From assembly GCA_017391545.1 (NCBI GenBank), contig JAFOYD010000199.1, positions 1 to 23,654 of the forward strand: a stretch of 23,654 bases of DNA. The letters run 5' to 3'. The notes below the pieces were generated by a model that ran no database searches, had not been told where the DNA came from, and saw only the letters and a program-made list of their open reading frames with translations. This document shows, piece after piece, positions 8,979 to 16,373 of the stretch. How positions within the stretch are numbered: position 1 is the stretch's first letter; each line of letters starts with the position of its first letter. Made by a program: the position numbers and the translations under genes. This DNA is from Lachnospiraceae bacterium (lineage in GTDB: Bacteria; Bacillota; Clostridia; Lachnospirales; Lachnospiraceae).

Positions 8979-11336
8979 TTATTCCTCCATCTCTTCAGGG
9001 TTCTGTGCAAAGGCAAGCCGTATGACTTCATCCATGGATTCCACAAAGCAGATCTCCATGCCTGATTTAATCTCATTTGAGATTTCTGCCACGTCCTTTT
9101 CATTTCTTTTGGGCACAAGCACTGTTGTAATTCCTGCCGTCTTTGCCGCCAGAAGCTTCTCCTTGAGTCCGCCAATCGGAAGTACCCTTCCTCGCAGTGT
9201 GATTTCTCCAGTCATCGCTACCTTCGCCTTTACCGGAATATTGATAATGGCTGAAAGCACTGCTGTTGCCATCGTAATACCTGCTGACGGTCCATCCTTT
9301 GGCACTGCACCTTCCGGAATATGTATGTGAAAATCATGTTCCTTAAAAAACTCAGGTGCGACCTTATATTTAGGTGCGATTGACCGGATATAACTGATGC
9401 CCGTCATCGCAGACTCCTTCATCACATCACCAAGCTTACCTGTCAACTCGATCTCACCCTTTCCGGGCATAATATTGACCTCTATCTGAAGTGTATCCCC
9501 TCCGACGCTTGTCCATGCAAGTCCCCGCACAATACCTACATCATCCTTTTCATTTGCCATATCTATGCTGTAATTCGGTTTTCCGAGATATTTTTCAAGC
9601 AGCTTACTGTTTACCTTGATGCACTTTTTCTCTGAGTCCTTCCCCAACTTCTGCTTAAGGATCTCAAGGGCAGCTTTTCTACATACTGTGCCAAGCTTTC
9701 TCTCAAGGCTTCGCACACCTGCTTCTCTGGTGTAATTGGCTATGATTCCTCTGATGGCATTGTCACTGATTGTAAGCTGCGACTCCTTAAGTCCATTTTT
9801 GCAAAGCTGTTTTTCCCATAGATGTTCCTTTGCAATGTGGAATTTTTCATTGGCAGTATAGCTTGTGACTTCGATAATATCCATACGGTCAAGCAAAGGT
9901 TTGGGAATATTTCCTGCATCATTTGCGGTTGCTATGAACAGCACCTTTGACAAATCAAGCGGAAGCTCAACATAATGATCCCTGAAATGGCAGTTCTGCT
10001 CAGGATCCAGTACCTCCAAGAGTGCCGACGAAGTATCACCCTTGTAATCGCTGCTCACTTTATCAATCTCATCCAAAAGCATCAAAGGATTACATACACC
10101 TGCCTGTTTCAGGCCATTCGCAATACGCCCCGGCATGGCTCCTATATAGGTTCTTCTATGTCCCCTGATCTCTGCCTCATCGCGCACACCGCCAAGGCAG
10201 ATCCTCACATATTTTTTATTCAGTGCTTCAGCAATTGACTTTGCGATCGAGGTCTTTCCTGTTCCCGGAGGTCCTACCAGACAAAGAATTGGAGCTTCTC
10301 CCTTGCTGGTAAGGCATCTCACCGCCAGATACTCGATAATGCGCTCCTTGACCTTTTCAAGTCCATAGTGGTCTCTCGCAAGGATTTCTTCGGCTCTGCT
10401 GATATCGTTATTATCCTTTGAAGCCTTGTTCCATGGCAGCTCCAAAAGAGTTTCAATATAGCCTCTCTCAACCGCACTCTCAGAACTTGCCCCCATGACC
10501 GTTTTAAACCGGGCAATCTCTTTTCTGATCTTCTCTTTTACACTCGCATCAGCCTTTAACTTCTCAAGTGCCTCCTCAAAGTGCTTCACATCTGAGTAGC
10601 TGTCTTTTTCGCCCAGCTCCTCACGTATATATTCAAGCTGCTCACGCAGAATATATTCCTTTTGATTTCTGTCAATCTTCTCTCTGACCTTCACTGCAAG
10701 CTGTGTACGGATTGCCGCGATCTGTGCCTCGTTCATGATGAGTGTGATCAGTTCCTCGCACTGCTGGGACAAATCCTCGATCTCCAGTATTCTCTGCTTC
10801 TGGTCATACGAAAACGGTGTATTGATCAAAATCTGGTTAATCAGAAATTCCAGACTGTTATCTTCCTTAAAGTATTTTCCCAAACTCTTTCCAACCTTGG
10901 GATAAAATCTGACATACGTTTCAAAAACCTCACGAAGTGTACGCAAAAATGCTTCTTCCTCATCCGGTTCAAGATGATTCTGTGTATCATCAATCTCCTC
11001 ATACACTGCGCTAAAATATTCCCCTTCGTTGTCATCAAGCTCCAGAATACGTGCTCTTGACAAACCCTCCACCATAACTCTGTCAATGTTATTTGGAAGT
11101 TTTGTAACCTGTTTGACCTCTGCGATTGTACCGACCTGATACAGTGCACTGATATCCGGCTTCTCATCTTCAACATTGATCTGTGGCACCAACAACACCC
11201 TTTTCGTGTCACCTATTGCCTGCTCGACTGCCTTTTTGGACAGATCTCTGTTAAGGTCAAAATGTATCATCATATTGGGCACTACTGTAAGCCCTCTTAG
11301 TGCTACCAAGGGTAGTGTTGCAGTTATTTGCTCCAT
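8979..11336 (-). CDS. lon: ATP-dependent protease La (Lon)
   Basis: Hexameric cytosolic AAA+ serine protease that degrades misfolded and regulatory proteins. The 785-residue LonA layout is complete. It has an N-terminal substrate-binding domain and coiled-coil region (about 1-310), then an AAA+ module with Walker A GPPGTGKT (K361) and Walker B LMLLDEID (D422, E423). The protease domain has the Ser-Lys dyad S684 (KDGPSAG) and K727 (GGLKEKL). The start ATG at 11336 has only a modest ribosome site (GAGAGGA). An 87-base leader with two inverted repeats separates it from clpX, hinting at separate control. It lies in the clp/lon proteostasis operon. Confidence 0.98.
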   Translation of the reverse strand: MEQITATLPLVALRGLTVVPNMMIHFDLNRDLSKKAVEQAIGDTKRVLLVPQINVEDEKPDISALYQVGTIAEVKQVTKLPNNIDRVMVEGLSRARILELDDNEGEYFSAVYEEIDDTQNHLEPDEEEAFLRTLREVFETYVRFYPKVGKSLGKYFKEDNSLEFLINQILINTPFSYDQKQRILEIEDLSQQCEELITLIMNEAQIAAIRTQLAVKVREKIDRNQKEYILREQLEYIREELGEKDSYSDVKHFEEALEKLKADASVKEKIRKEIARFKTVMGASSESAVERGYIETLLELPWNKASKDNNDISRAEEILARDHYGLEKVKERIIEYLAVRCLTSKGEAPILCLVGPPGTGKTSIAKSIAEALNKKYVRICLGGVRDEAEIRGHRRTYIGAMPGRIANGLKQAGVCNPLMLLDEIDKVSSDYKGDTSSALLEVLDPEQNCHFRDHYVELPLDLSKVLFIATANDAGNIPKPLLDRMDIIEVTSYTANEKFHIAKEHLWEKQLCKNGLKESQLTISDNAIRGIIANYTREAGVRSLERKLGTVCRKAALEILKQKLGKDSEKKCIKVNSKLLEKYLGKPNYSIDMANEKDDVGIVRGLAWTSVGGDTLQIEVNIMPGKGEIELTGKLGDVMKESAMTGISYIRSIAPKYKVAPEFFKEHDFHIHIPEGAVPKDGPSAGITMATAVLSAIINIPVKAKVAMTGEITLRGRVLPIGGLKEKLLAAKTAGITTVLVPKRNEKDVAEISNEIKSGMEICFVESMDEVIRLAFAQNPEEMEE

Positions 11337-11350
11337 TCAAAAAAATCCTC

Positions 11351-11401
11351 TCGTATAAAAATCTATGTGTATACGAAACGCCGCCTTTACATAAGGCGGC
11401 G
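11351..11401 (-). promoter_or_regulatory. Two tandem stem-loops in the clpX-lon gap
   Basis: A 9-bp GC-rich stem (11379-11387 with 11393-11401, five-base loop) is followed on the minus strand by only TTTCGT. It is a weak terminator or RNA processing element after clpX. Next to it, TCGTATA (11351-11357) and TATACGA (11370-11376) form a 7-bp inverted repeat just before the lon ribosome site. I cannot distinguish attenuator, operator or mRNA stability element. Confidence 0.45.
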
Positions 11402-11423
11402 CTCAATCATATGCATTTCTGTA

Positions 11424-12692
11424 TTATCTCGCCTTTTTCTCCCGCTCTGTACGCGCTGACTCACGGTGTACGACAAAAGGCTGACTAGTCCCTTCCACTG
11501 CTTCCTTTGTAATCACGCAGCTCTCAATGGTATCATCAGAAGGAATCTCATACATGACGTCCATCATGATGCTTTCCATGATGGAACGCAATCCTCTGGC
11601 TCCTGTTTTTCTCTCAAGTGCCTTCTCTGCGATTGCCTCTATGGCATCAGGCTCAAAAGTAAGCTTGACATTATCAAACTCAAAAAGCTTCTGATACTGT
11701 TTGATCAGTGCACTCTTTGGCTCCTTTAAGATACGCACCAATGCCTCTTTATCAAGTCCTTCAAGAGATACATTAATAGGCACTCTGCCGACAAACTCAG
11801 GAATCAGACCATACTTTGTCAAATCCTGAGGCGTTACCTCTTTAAATACGGCTCCGATATCTCTGGTAGTCAGCTCGGCAATATCCTTATTAAAGCCGAT
11901 CGACTTACGGTCAAGTCTGTTCTCAACAATCTTCTCAAGTCCGTCAAAAGCACCACCACAGATAAATAAGATATTGGAAGTGTCAATCTGAATCAGTTCC
12001 TGATGAGGATGTTTTCTTCCTCCCTGTGGAGGCACGCTTGCCACTGTACCCTCTATGATCTTTAACAGTGCCTGCTGAACACCTTCACCCGATACATCTC
12101 TGGTAATAGAGACATTTTCACTTTTTTTGGTAATCTTATCAATCTCATCGATATAAATGATACCATACTGTGCACGCTCAATATCATAATCAGCTGCCTG
12201 TATCAGCTTCAAGAGGATATTTTCAACATCCTCACCAACATAACCAGCTTCTGTAAGCGTGGTGGCATCTGCTATGGCAAAGGGAACATTGATTATCTTG
12301 GCGAGGGTTTGTGCCAGATATGTCTTTCCTGAACCTGTAGGTCCAATCATGATAATGTTGCTCTTTTGCAGCTCCACGTCCAAATCCTTATCAGCCATGA
12401 CACGTTTGTAATGATTATATACAGCTACCGATAATACCTTTTTTGCCTCTTCCTGTCCAATCACATAATCATCGAGGAACTCTTTAATTTCAACAGGTTT
12501 TAAGAGGTTTATGTCAATGCCGCTTTCTTCCTGCTCATCCTCATATTCCTCTTCAATAATATCGGCACAGATGTCTACACACTCATCGCAGATATAAACA
12601 CCGGCAGGACCTGCTATCAGCTTTCTGACCTGATCCTGTGTTTTGTTACAGAAAGAACATCTTACCTTTCCCTCAGTGCTTTTTCCAGCCAT
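11424..12692 (-). CDS. clpX: ClpXP unfoldase subunit ClpX
   Basis: AAA+ unfoldase that feeds substrates to ClpP. Numbering is from the ATG at 12692. The zinc-binding domain has C12, C15, C35 and C38 (CSFC, CDEC). Walker A GPTGSGKT is at 117-124, Walker B has D182/E183 (IIYIDEID), and the GYVGED pore-loop region is at 150-155. The ClpP-docking tripeptide IGF is at 265-267, and the sensor-2 region has RKTGARGLR. I prefer this start (or the ATG three bases before it) over the ATG at 12713. An AAAGGGAGAAG ribosome site lies between them, while the upstream ATG follows only T-rich sequence. The gene starts about 35 bases after clpP and is surely co-transcribed. Confidence 0.96.
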   Translation of the reverse strand: MAGKSTEGKVRCSFCNKTQDQVRKLIAGPAGVYICDECVDICADIIEEEYEDEQEESGIDINLLKPVEIKEFLDDYVIGQEEAKKVLSVAVYNHYKRVMADKDLDVELQKSNIIMIGPTGSGKTYLAQTLAKIINVPFAIADATTLTEAGYVGEDVENILLKLIQAADYDIERAQYGIIYIDEIDKITKKSENVSITRDVSGEGVQQALLKIIEGTVASVPPQGGRKHPHQELIQIDTSNILFICGGAFDGLEKIVENRLDRKSIGFNKDIAELTTRDIGAVFKEVTPQDLTKYGLIPEFVGRVPINVSLEGLDKEALVRILKEPKSALIKQYQKLFEFDNVKLTFEPDAIEAIAEKALERKTGARGLRSIMESIMMDVMYEIPSDDTIESCVITKEAVEGTSQPFVVHRESARTEREKKAR

Positions 12693-12725
12693 CATACTTC
12701 TCCCTTTACTCATAAAAAATAAAAA

Positions 12726-13328
12726 TTACTTCTCTTCTTTCACTTCCGCTCTGTCGGTGATCACTCTGTCGATCAGACCGTACTCCATAGCCTCTTGTGC
12801 CGTCTTCCAATTGTCACGCTCTGTATCTGCCGCGATCACATCATACGGCTTACCACAATTCTCTGCCAGGATGCTGTTCAGCTTCTGCTTTGTCTGCAGG
12901 ATATGCTTTGCTGCAATCTCGATTTCAGTTGCCTGACCCTGTGCACCGCCAAGTGGCTGGTGAATCATAATCTCTGCGTTTGGAAGTGCCAGTCTCTTGC
13001 CCTTTGTACCACCTGCAAGAAGGAATGCACCCATGCTGGCTGCCATACCGATACAGATTGTAGACACGTCACACTTAATATAACGCATGGTATCATAAAT
13101 CGCCATACCTGCGGTAACAGAACCACCCGGACTGTTGATGTAAAGCTGGATATCCTTATCCGGATCCTCTGCCTCCAAAAACAGAAGCTGTGCTACCGTA
13201 AGGCTTGCTGTTGTCTCATTTACTTCTTCACCCAAAAAGATAATACGCTCCTTTAACAGTCTGGAATAGATATCATAAGAACGCTCTCCGCGGCTTGTTT
13301 GCTCAATGACATATGGTACTAAACTCAT
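12726..13328 (-). CDS. clpP: ATP-dependent Clp protease proteolytic subunit
   Basis: Tetradecameric serine protease core partnered by ClpX. The start is the ATG at 13328 (MSLVPYVIEQTSRGERSYDIYS), with GGAGG eight bases upstream. The longer open frame to 13400 runs back into the promoter and is not used. The 200-residue protein has the complete triad S98 (GMAASMG), H123 (MIHQPLGG) and D172 (RDNW), with the same numbering as B. subtilis ClpP. It heads the clpP-clpX-lon-engB-permease-truA operon and has its own promoter after tig. No CtsR-type tandem heptamer was seen upstream. Confidence 0.98.
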   Translation of the reverse strand: MSLVPYVIEQTSRGERSYDIYSRLLKERIIFLGEEVNETTASLTVAQLLFLEAEDPDKDIQLYINSPGGSVTAGMAIYDTMRYIKCDVSTICIGMAASMGAFLLAGGTKGKRLALPNAEIMIHQPLGGAQGQATEIEIAAKHILQTKQKLNSILAENCGKPYDVIAADTERDNWKTAQEAMEYGLIDRVITDRAEVKEEK

Positions 13329-13371
13329 GGTTTTTACCTCCAATTCTATACTAATATAATAACCTATATTC

Positions 13372-13400
13372 AGTATAGCGCAAATATAATAATTGTGCAA
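13372..13400 (-). promoter_or_regulatory. Sigma-A promoter of clpP
   Basis: On the minus strand TTGCAC (13395-13400) and TATACT (13372-13377) are spaced by exactly 17 bases. The predicted start is about 35 bases before the clpP start codon. The -35 hexamer lies within the 3' arm of a long AT-rich palindrome. Confidence 0.65.
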
Positions 13401-13424
13401 ATAATATGCACAATTATTATATTT
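13382..13424. repeat. 18-bp AT-rich palindrome between tig and clpP
   Basis: A perfect inverted repeat (13382-13399 with 13407-13424) has a seven-base loop. On the plus strand it ends in a run of eight T (13422-13429), giving a terminator shape for plus-strand (antisense) transcripts. On the minus strand, the direction of the genes, the A-run precedes the stem and little T follows. It is thus a poor tig terminator, though it may still act partly as one. It overlaps the clpP -35. Confidence 0.6.
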
Positions 13425-13455
13425 TTTTTATAATTCATTTATACTAATAAACAAT

Positions 13456-14742
13456 TTATTTTTCAACAGCATTCTCTACTACAAAGTCCACTGCCTTCTT
13501 GATGCAGAGGTCTTCCTTGATAGACTTCTCCTCAAAGCTTCCGATCATCTCTGTCAGCTTATCCTCTTCCATCTGATAAGCCTCAGCCATTCTCTTGATC
13601 TCTGCCTTGTACTCGTCCTCGCTTGCTTCCATGTTCTCAGCCTTAGCTACTGCCTCAAGCACAAGTCTTGACTTGATTCTCTTCTCTGCCTGTGGCTTCA
13701 TCTGCTCTAAGAATGCCTCTCTTGTAAGACCTGTGAACTGGAAATACTGGTCAATGGAAATGCCCTGCATCTGGATTCTCTGTGCAAAGTCATCTGCCAT
13801 CTGACGCTGCTGTGTAGCGATCATTGCTTCAGGGATGTCCATCTTAGCATCTTCAATAATTGCATCAACGACCTTGTCTTCCTTTGCGTTCTTAGCTTCT
13901 GCTTCCTTCTTCTCTGTCAGGTTCTTCTTAACATCTTCCTTGTACTCAGCTAATGTATCAAACTCAGATACTTCACTTGCGAACTCATCATCAAGCTCTG
14001 GTAACTGCTTCTCTTTGATCTCCTTGATTGTGCATTTAAATACAGCAGGCTTTCCTGCAAGTTCAGCTGCCTGATAATCCTCTGGGAATGTAACGTTTAC
14101 TTCTGTCTCTTTATTCAGCTCAGCACCGATCAGCTGCTCTTCAAAACCAGGGATAAATGTGTTAGATCCGATTGTAAGAGGATAGTTCTCGCCCTTTCCG
14201 CCTTCAAATGCAACACCATCTACGAAACCTTCAAAGTCAAGTACTGTCATATCGCCATCCTTAACGGCTCTGTCCTCGATTGAGATTGTTCTTGCGTTAC
14301 TCTCTCTCTCTTTATCAATCGCTGCGTTTACTTCTTCCTCTGTCACAGTTGTGTCAGCCTTTTCAACCTCTACACCCTTGTACTTTCCAAGTGTTACCTC
14401 TGGCTTTAAAGCTACCTCTGCCGTGAAAATAAATGGCTTTCCTGCCTCAACCTGTACAACATCTATTGTAGGCTGTGATACGATTTCCTCTGTGCACTCA
14501 TCTACAGCCTTGGCATAAGCTGAAGGAATAACAAAATTAGCAGCATCCTCAAAGAAGATTTCCTTTCCGTACATCTGCTCGATCATTTTACGTGGAACCT
14601 TGCCCTTGCGGAATCCCGGAACGCTCAGCTTGTTCTTGTTCTTCTGGTAAGCTTTCTCAACTGCTGCCTCAAACTCCTCTGCAGATGCCTCTATTGTAAG
14701 CTTAGCCATGTTTCCTTCTAACTTCTCTACCTGTAAACTCAT
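13456..14742 (-). CDS. tig: Trigger factor
   Basis: Ribosome-bound chaperone that meets nascent chains at the exit tunnel and has peptidyl-prolyl isomerase activity. At 428 residues the length is usual. The N-terminal ribosome-docking signature is GFRKGKVPRKMIEQMYG, with FRK at 44-46. An FKBP-type domain follows (about 155-245, with VLDFEGFVDGVAFEGG and IPGFEEQLIG), then a long helical C-terminal substrate-binding domain. AGGAGG lies upstream of the ATG at 14742. It is transcribed ahead of clpP and clpX, the common bacterial order, but a palindrome and a second promoter separate it from clpP. Confidence 0.98.
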   Translation of the reverse strand: MSLQVEKLEGNMAKLTIEASAEEFEAAVEKAYQKNKNKLSVPGFRKGKVPRKMIEQMYGKEIFFEDAANFVIPSAYAKAVDECTEEIVSQPTIDVVQVEAGKPFIFTAEVALKPEVTLGKYKGVEVEKADTTVTEEEVNAAIDKERESNARTISIEDRAVKDGDMTVLDFEGFVDGVAFEGGKGENYPLTIGSNTFIPGFEEQLIGAELNKETEVNVTFPEDYQAAELAGKPAVFKCTIKEIKEKQLPELDDEFASEVSEFDTLAEYKEDVKKNLTEKKEAEAKNAKEDKVVDAIIEDAKMDIPEAMIATQQRQMADDFAQRIQMQGISIDQYFQFTGLTREAFLEQMKPQAEKRIKSRLVLEAVAKAENMEASEDEYKAEIKRMAEAYQMEEDKLTEMIGSFEEKSIKEDLCIKKAVDFVVENAVEK

Positions 14743-14816
14743 TTGTTTTATTTCCTCCTTGCAAATTATCCTTTTTAAACACGTATAGTATACTATCTAT
14801 ATACAGTCATTTTATG

Positions 14817-14825
14817 ATTATAACA
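14817..14825 (-). promoter_or_regulatory. Extended -10 promoter of tig
   Basis: On the minus strand the sequence TGTTATAAT (14817-14825) is a perfect -10 with the TGn extension, about 75 bases before the tig start codon. The -35 is poor (TTTTAT at 17 bases), as allowed for extended -10 promoters. A 12-bp palindrome (ATAGTATACTAT, 14785-14796) lies in the leader. Confidence 0.5.
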
Positions 14826-14872
14826 TAGCCATTTTAAAAATAAAAGCATGAATTTAAAAAAAGCACAAAAAC

Positions 14873-14902
14873 ATGGGACACAGTCCGAAAACTGTGTCCC
14901 AT
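14873..14902 (-). terminator. Intrinsic terminator of the spore-protein gene
   Basis: A perfect 12-bp stem (14873-14884 with 14891-14902) has a six-base loop and, on the minus strand, the tail GTTTTTGTGCTTTTTTT. It lies 25 bases after the stop codon of the small acid-soluble protein gene and isolates it from tig. Confidence 0.88.
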
Positions 14903-14927
14903 ATAATGCTATCTGCCTATGCTCTTA

Positions 14928-15131
14928 TTATTTGATAGACTCCTCATAGCTCTTGATCATTCTTCTGACCATCTCGCCACCAATGGAACCTGCCTCGCGT
15001 GATGTGAGGTCACCGTTGTAGCCTTCCTTTAAGTTAACACCAAGCTCTGATGCTACCTCAGTCTTAAAACGATCCATTGCTGCTTTTGCTTCAGGAACTT
15101 CTACTCTGTTTGATCTGCTCTGTGATGACAT
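14928..15131 (-). CDS. Small acid-soluble spore protein, alpha/beta type
   Basis: DNA-binding protein that coats and protects the chromosome in dormant spores and is degraded at germination. The 67-residue protein starts at the ATG at 15131 (MSSQSRSNR), with GGAGG nine bases before it; a longer frame to 15170 lacks a ribosome site. It contains the germination-protease recognition sequence TEVASELG (24-31), normally cleaved after the Glu. The family's second conserved block is DLTSREAGSIGGEMVRRMI (41-59). It is monocistronic, with its own terminator. The organism is therefore a spore-former, or descended from one. Expression should be under forespore sigma-G, but I found no convincing sigma-G promoter. 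Confidence 0.97.
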   Translation of the reverse strand: MSSQSRSNRVEVPEAKAAMDRFKTEVASELGVNLKEGYNGDLTSREAGSIGGEMVRRMIKSYEESIK

Positions 15132-15140
15132 AATTTCTAC

Positions 15141-15224
15141 CTCCGTTAATATTTTGTATTTTCGGTTCATCTATTTTCAAAGACAAGCTTTTTATCGCTT
15201 ATCTTAATCCTAGTATTAACGGAG
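15141..15224 (-). promoter_or_regulatory. Inverted repeat that could mask the ribosome site of the spore-protein gene
   Basis: CTCCGTTAATA (15141-15151) and TATTAACGGAG (15214-15224) are perfect 11-base reverse complements 62 bases apart. In the minus-strand mRNA the proximal copy contains the GGAG of the Shine-Dalgarno sequence, so pairing would hide it. Whether the transcript starts far enough upstream to include the distal copy is unknown. A TTGACA-17-CATTCA pair at 15237-15265 would just allow it, but its -10 is poor. Confidence 0.4.
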
Positions 15225-15283
15225 TGAAAAGTTTTATGAATGGTATATTTTTACTAAAATGTCAAATCACTACACAATGTTTT

Positions 15284-16372
15284 TTATATATTTCCACTGA
15301 AATTCCGATATATTTTCATGAATACACTGACAATGTCCGGATCAAACACAGTCCCGGCATTGTTCTGTATGTAATCAAGCGTTTCATCCAGCGGAATCGG
15401 CTTTTTGTATCGTCTCTCATGTATCATGGCATCAAACACATCAATGAGTTTTACGATCCGCGCAGCAAGCGGTATATCGTTGCCCTTTAGTCCCTTGGGA
15501 TATCCTGTTCCATCCCAGCACTCATGATGATACCACGCAATATCGATTGCCATTTCAAAAAATTCGTTTTTGCCGACACCCTCATAAATATCAATCAACA
15601 TCTTCGCACCAATCTCAGCATGTGTGCACATGACTTTGCGTTCTTCGCTGTCAAGCGGAGCATTTTTCAACAATATATAATCCGGAATCATGATTTTTCC
15701 GATGTCGTGAAGTCCTGCACTTGACTCCAGTGTATCGATGAAATCATCTGTCACTACATCCTCAAACTTTGGCGAAAGCTGCATTCCCTGTGCAAGTATT
15801 CTGCTGTTATACATAATGTTCTTGTAGTGATCACCCGAAATACTTTCCTTATTTTCCACAAGCCTTGCCAATGCGGTCATGATATTTTTCTGTTCCACCC
15901 TGAGCTTTTCCATCTGACGTGCTACCATGATGCTCAGCTGCCTGTTATTCTGTTCCAGATCCCTCTGCATGGAATACATCTTAAGATGCGTAGATATGCG
16001 CATCTCTACCTCTGTCTTGTCAAATGGTTTTGGTATATAATCCACTGCTCCAAGTTCAAATCCCTTACTAAGATCGGATGCACTATCCATAGCGGATATA
16101 AAAATAACCGGAATATCCTTGGTATAAGGATTCTTTTTCAACATAGAGCAAAATGTGTATCCATCAATATCCGGCATGGAAATATCTGACAGAATGACTC
16201 TCGGAAGAATCTCACTGTCCTCAATGATCTGTAAGGCCTCTTTGACGCTCTCTGCGAGTAAAGGCTGATATCCCATATTCTTAATGATTTCTTCAAGAAT
16301 AATCAGATTTACTTCCACATCATCCACAACAAGTATTCTGATTTCATTATTCTTCTGTGATTCTTTATTCAT
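15284..16372 (-). CDS. Response regulator with HD-GYP output domain
   Basis: A 362-residue protein with an N-terminal receiver: D17/D18 acidic pair, phosphoacceptor D63 in LSDISMPDIDG, S93 and K115. A coiled-coil linker (about 132-165) and a C-terminal HD-GYP domain follow. The metal-site motifs are H182, HD at 222-223 (LHDIGKIMIP), H251 (HAEIG), HH at 282-283, the GYP-containing WDGTGYPKGLKG and D311. HD-GYP domains hydrolyse cyclic di-GMP; this family is RpfG-like. The receiver is intact, so phosphorylation probably gates the activity. It begins one base after the histidine kinase stop, with GGAG inside the kinase gene, so that kinase is the likely partner. It is the last gene of the cheR operon. 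Confidence 0.94.
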   Translation of the reverse strand: MNKESQKNNEIRILVVDDVEVNLIILEEIIKNMGYQPLLAESVKEALQIIEDSEILPRVILSDISMPDIDGYTFCSMLKKNPYTKDIPVIFISAMDSASDLSKGFELGAVDYIPKPFDKTEVEMRISTHLKMYSMQRDLEQNNRQLSIMVARQMEKLRVEQKNIMTALARLVENKESISGDHYKNIMYNSRILAQGMQLSPKFEDVVTDDFIDTLESSAGLHDIGKIMIPDYILLKNAPLDSEERKVMCTHAEIGAKMLIDIYEGVGKNEFFEMAIDIAWYHHECWDGTGYPKGLKGNDIPLAARIVKLIDVFDAMIHERRYKKPIPLDETLDYIQNNAGTVFDPDIVSVFMKIYRNFSGNI

Positions 16373-16373
16373 A

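Noticed and set aside
12693..12713. ClpX start at 12713
   Set aside because: Only T-rich sequence precedes it, whereas AAAGGGAG sits correctly before the ATG-ATG pair at 12695/12692.
12795..13256. Plus-strand ORFs of 100-165 codons opposite clpP, lon, the kinase and the permease
   Set aside because: They are mirror frames of strongly conserved minus-strand genes, lack ribosome sites, and their translations show no recognisable domain.
13329..13400. N-terminal extension of ClpP to 13400
   Set aside because: The extension runs through the clpP promoter, and the ATG at 13328 has a perfectly placed GGAGG. With that start the catalytic residues fall at S98/H123/D172.
13329..13455. CtsR or CIRCE heat-shock operator before clpP
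   Set aside because: Neither the GGTCAAA tandem heptamer nor the TTAGCACTC/GAGTGCTAA repeat is present.
14785..14796. 12-bp palindrome ATAGTATACTAT in the tig leader as an operator
   Set aside because: It is a short, purely AT-rich palindrome next to an AT-rich promoter and could easily occur by chance; there is no regulator to link it to.
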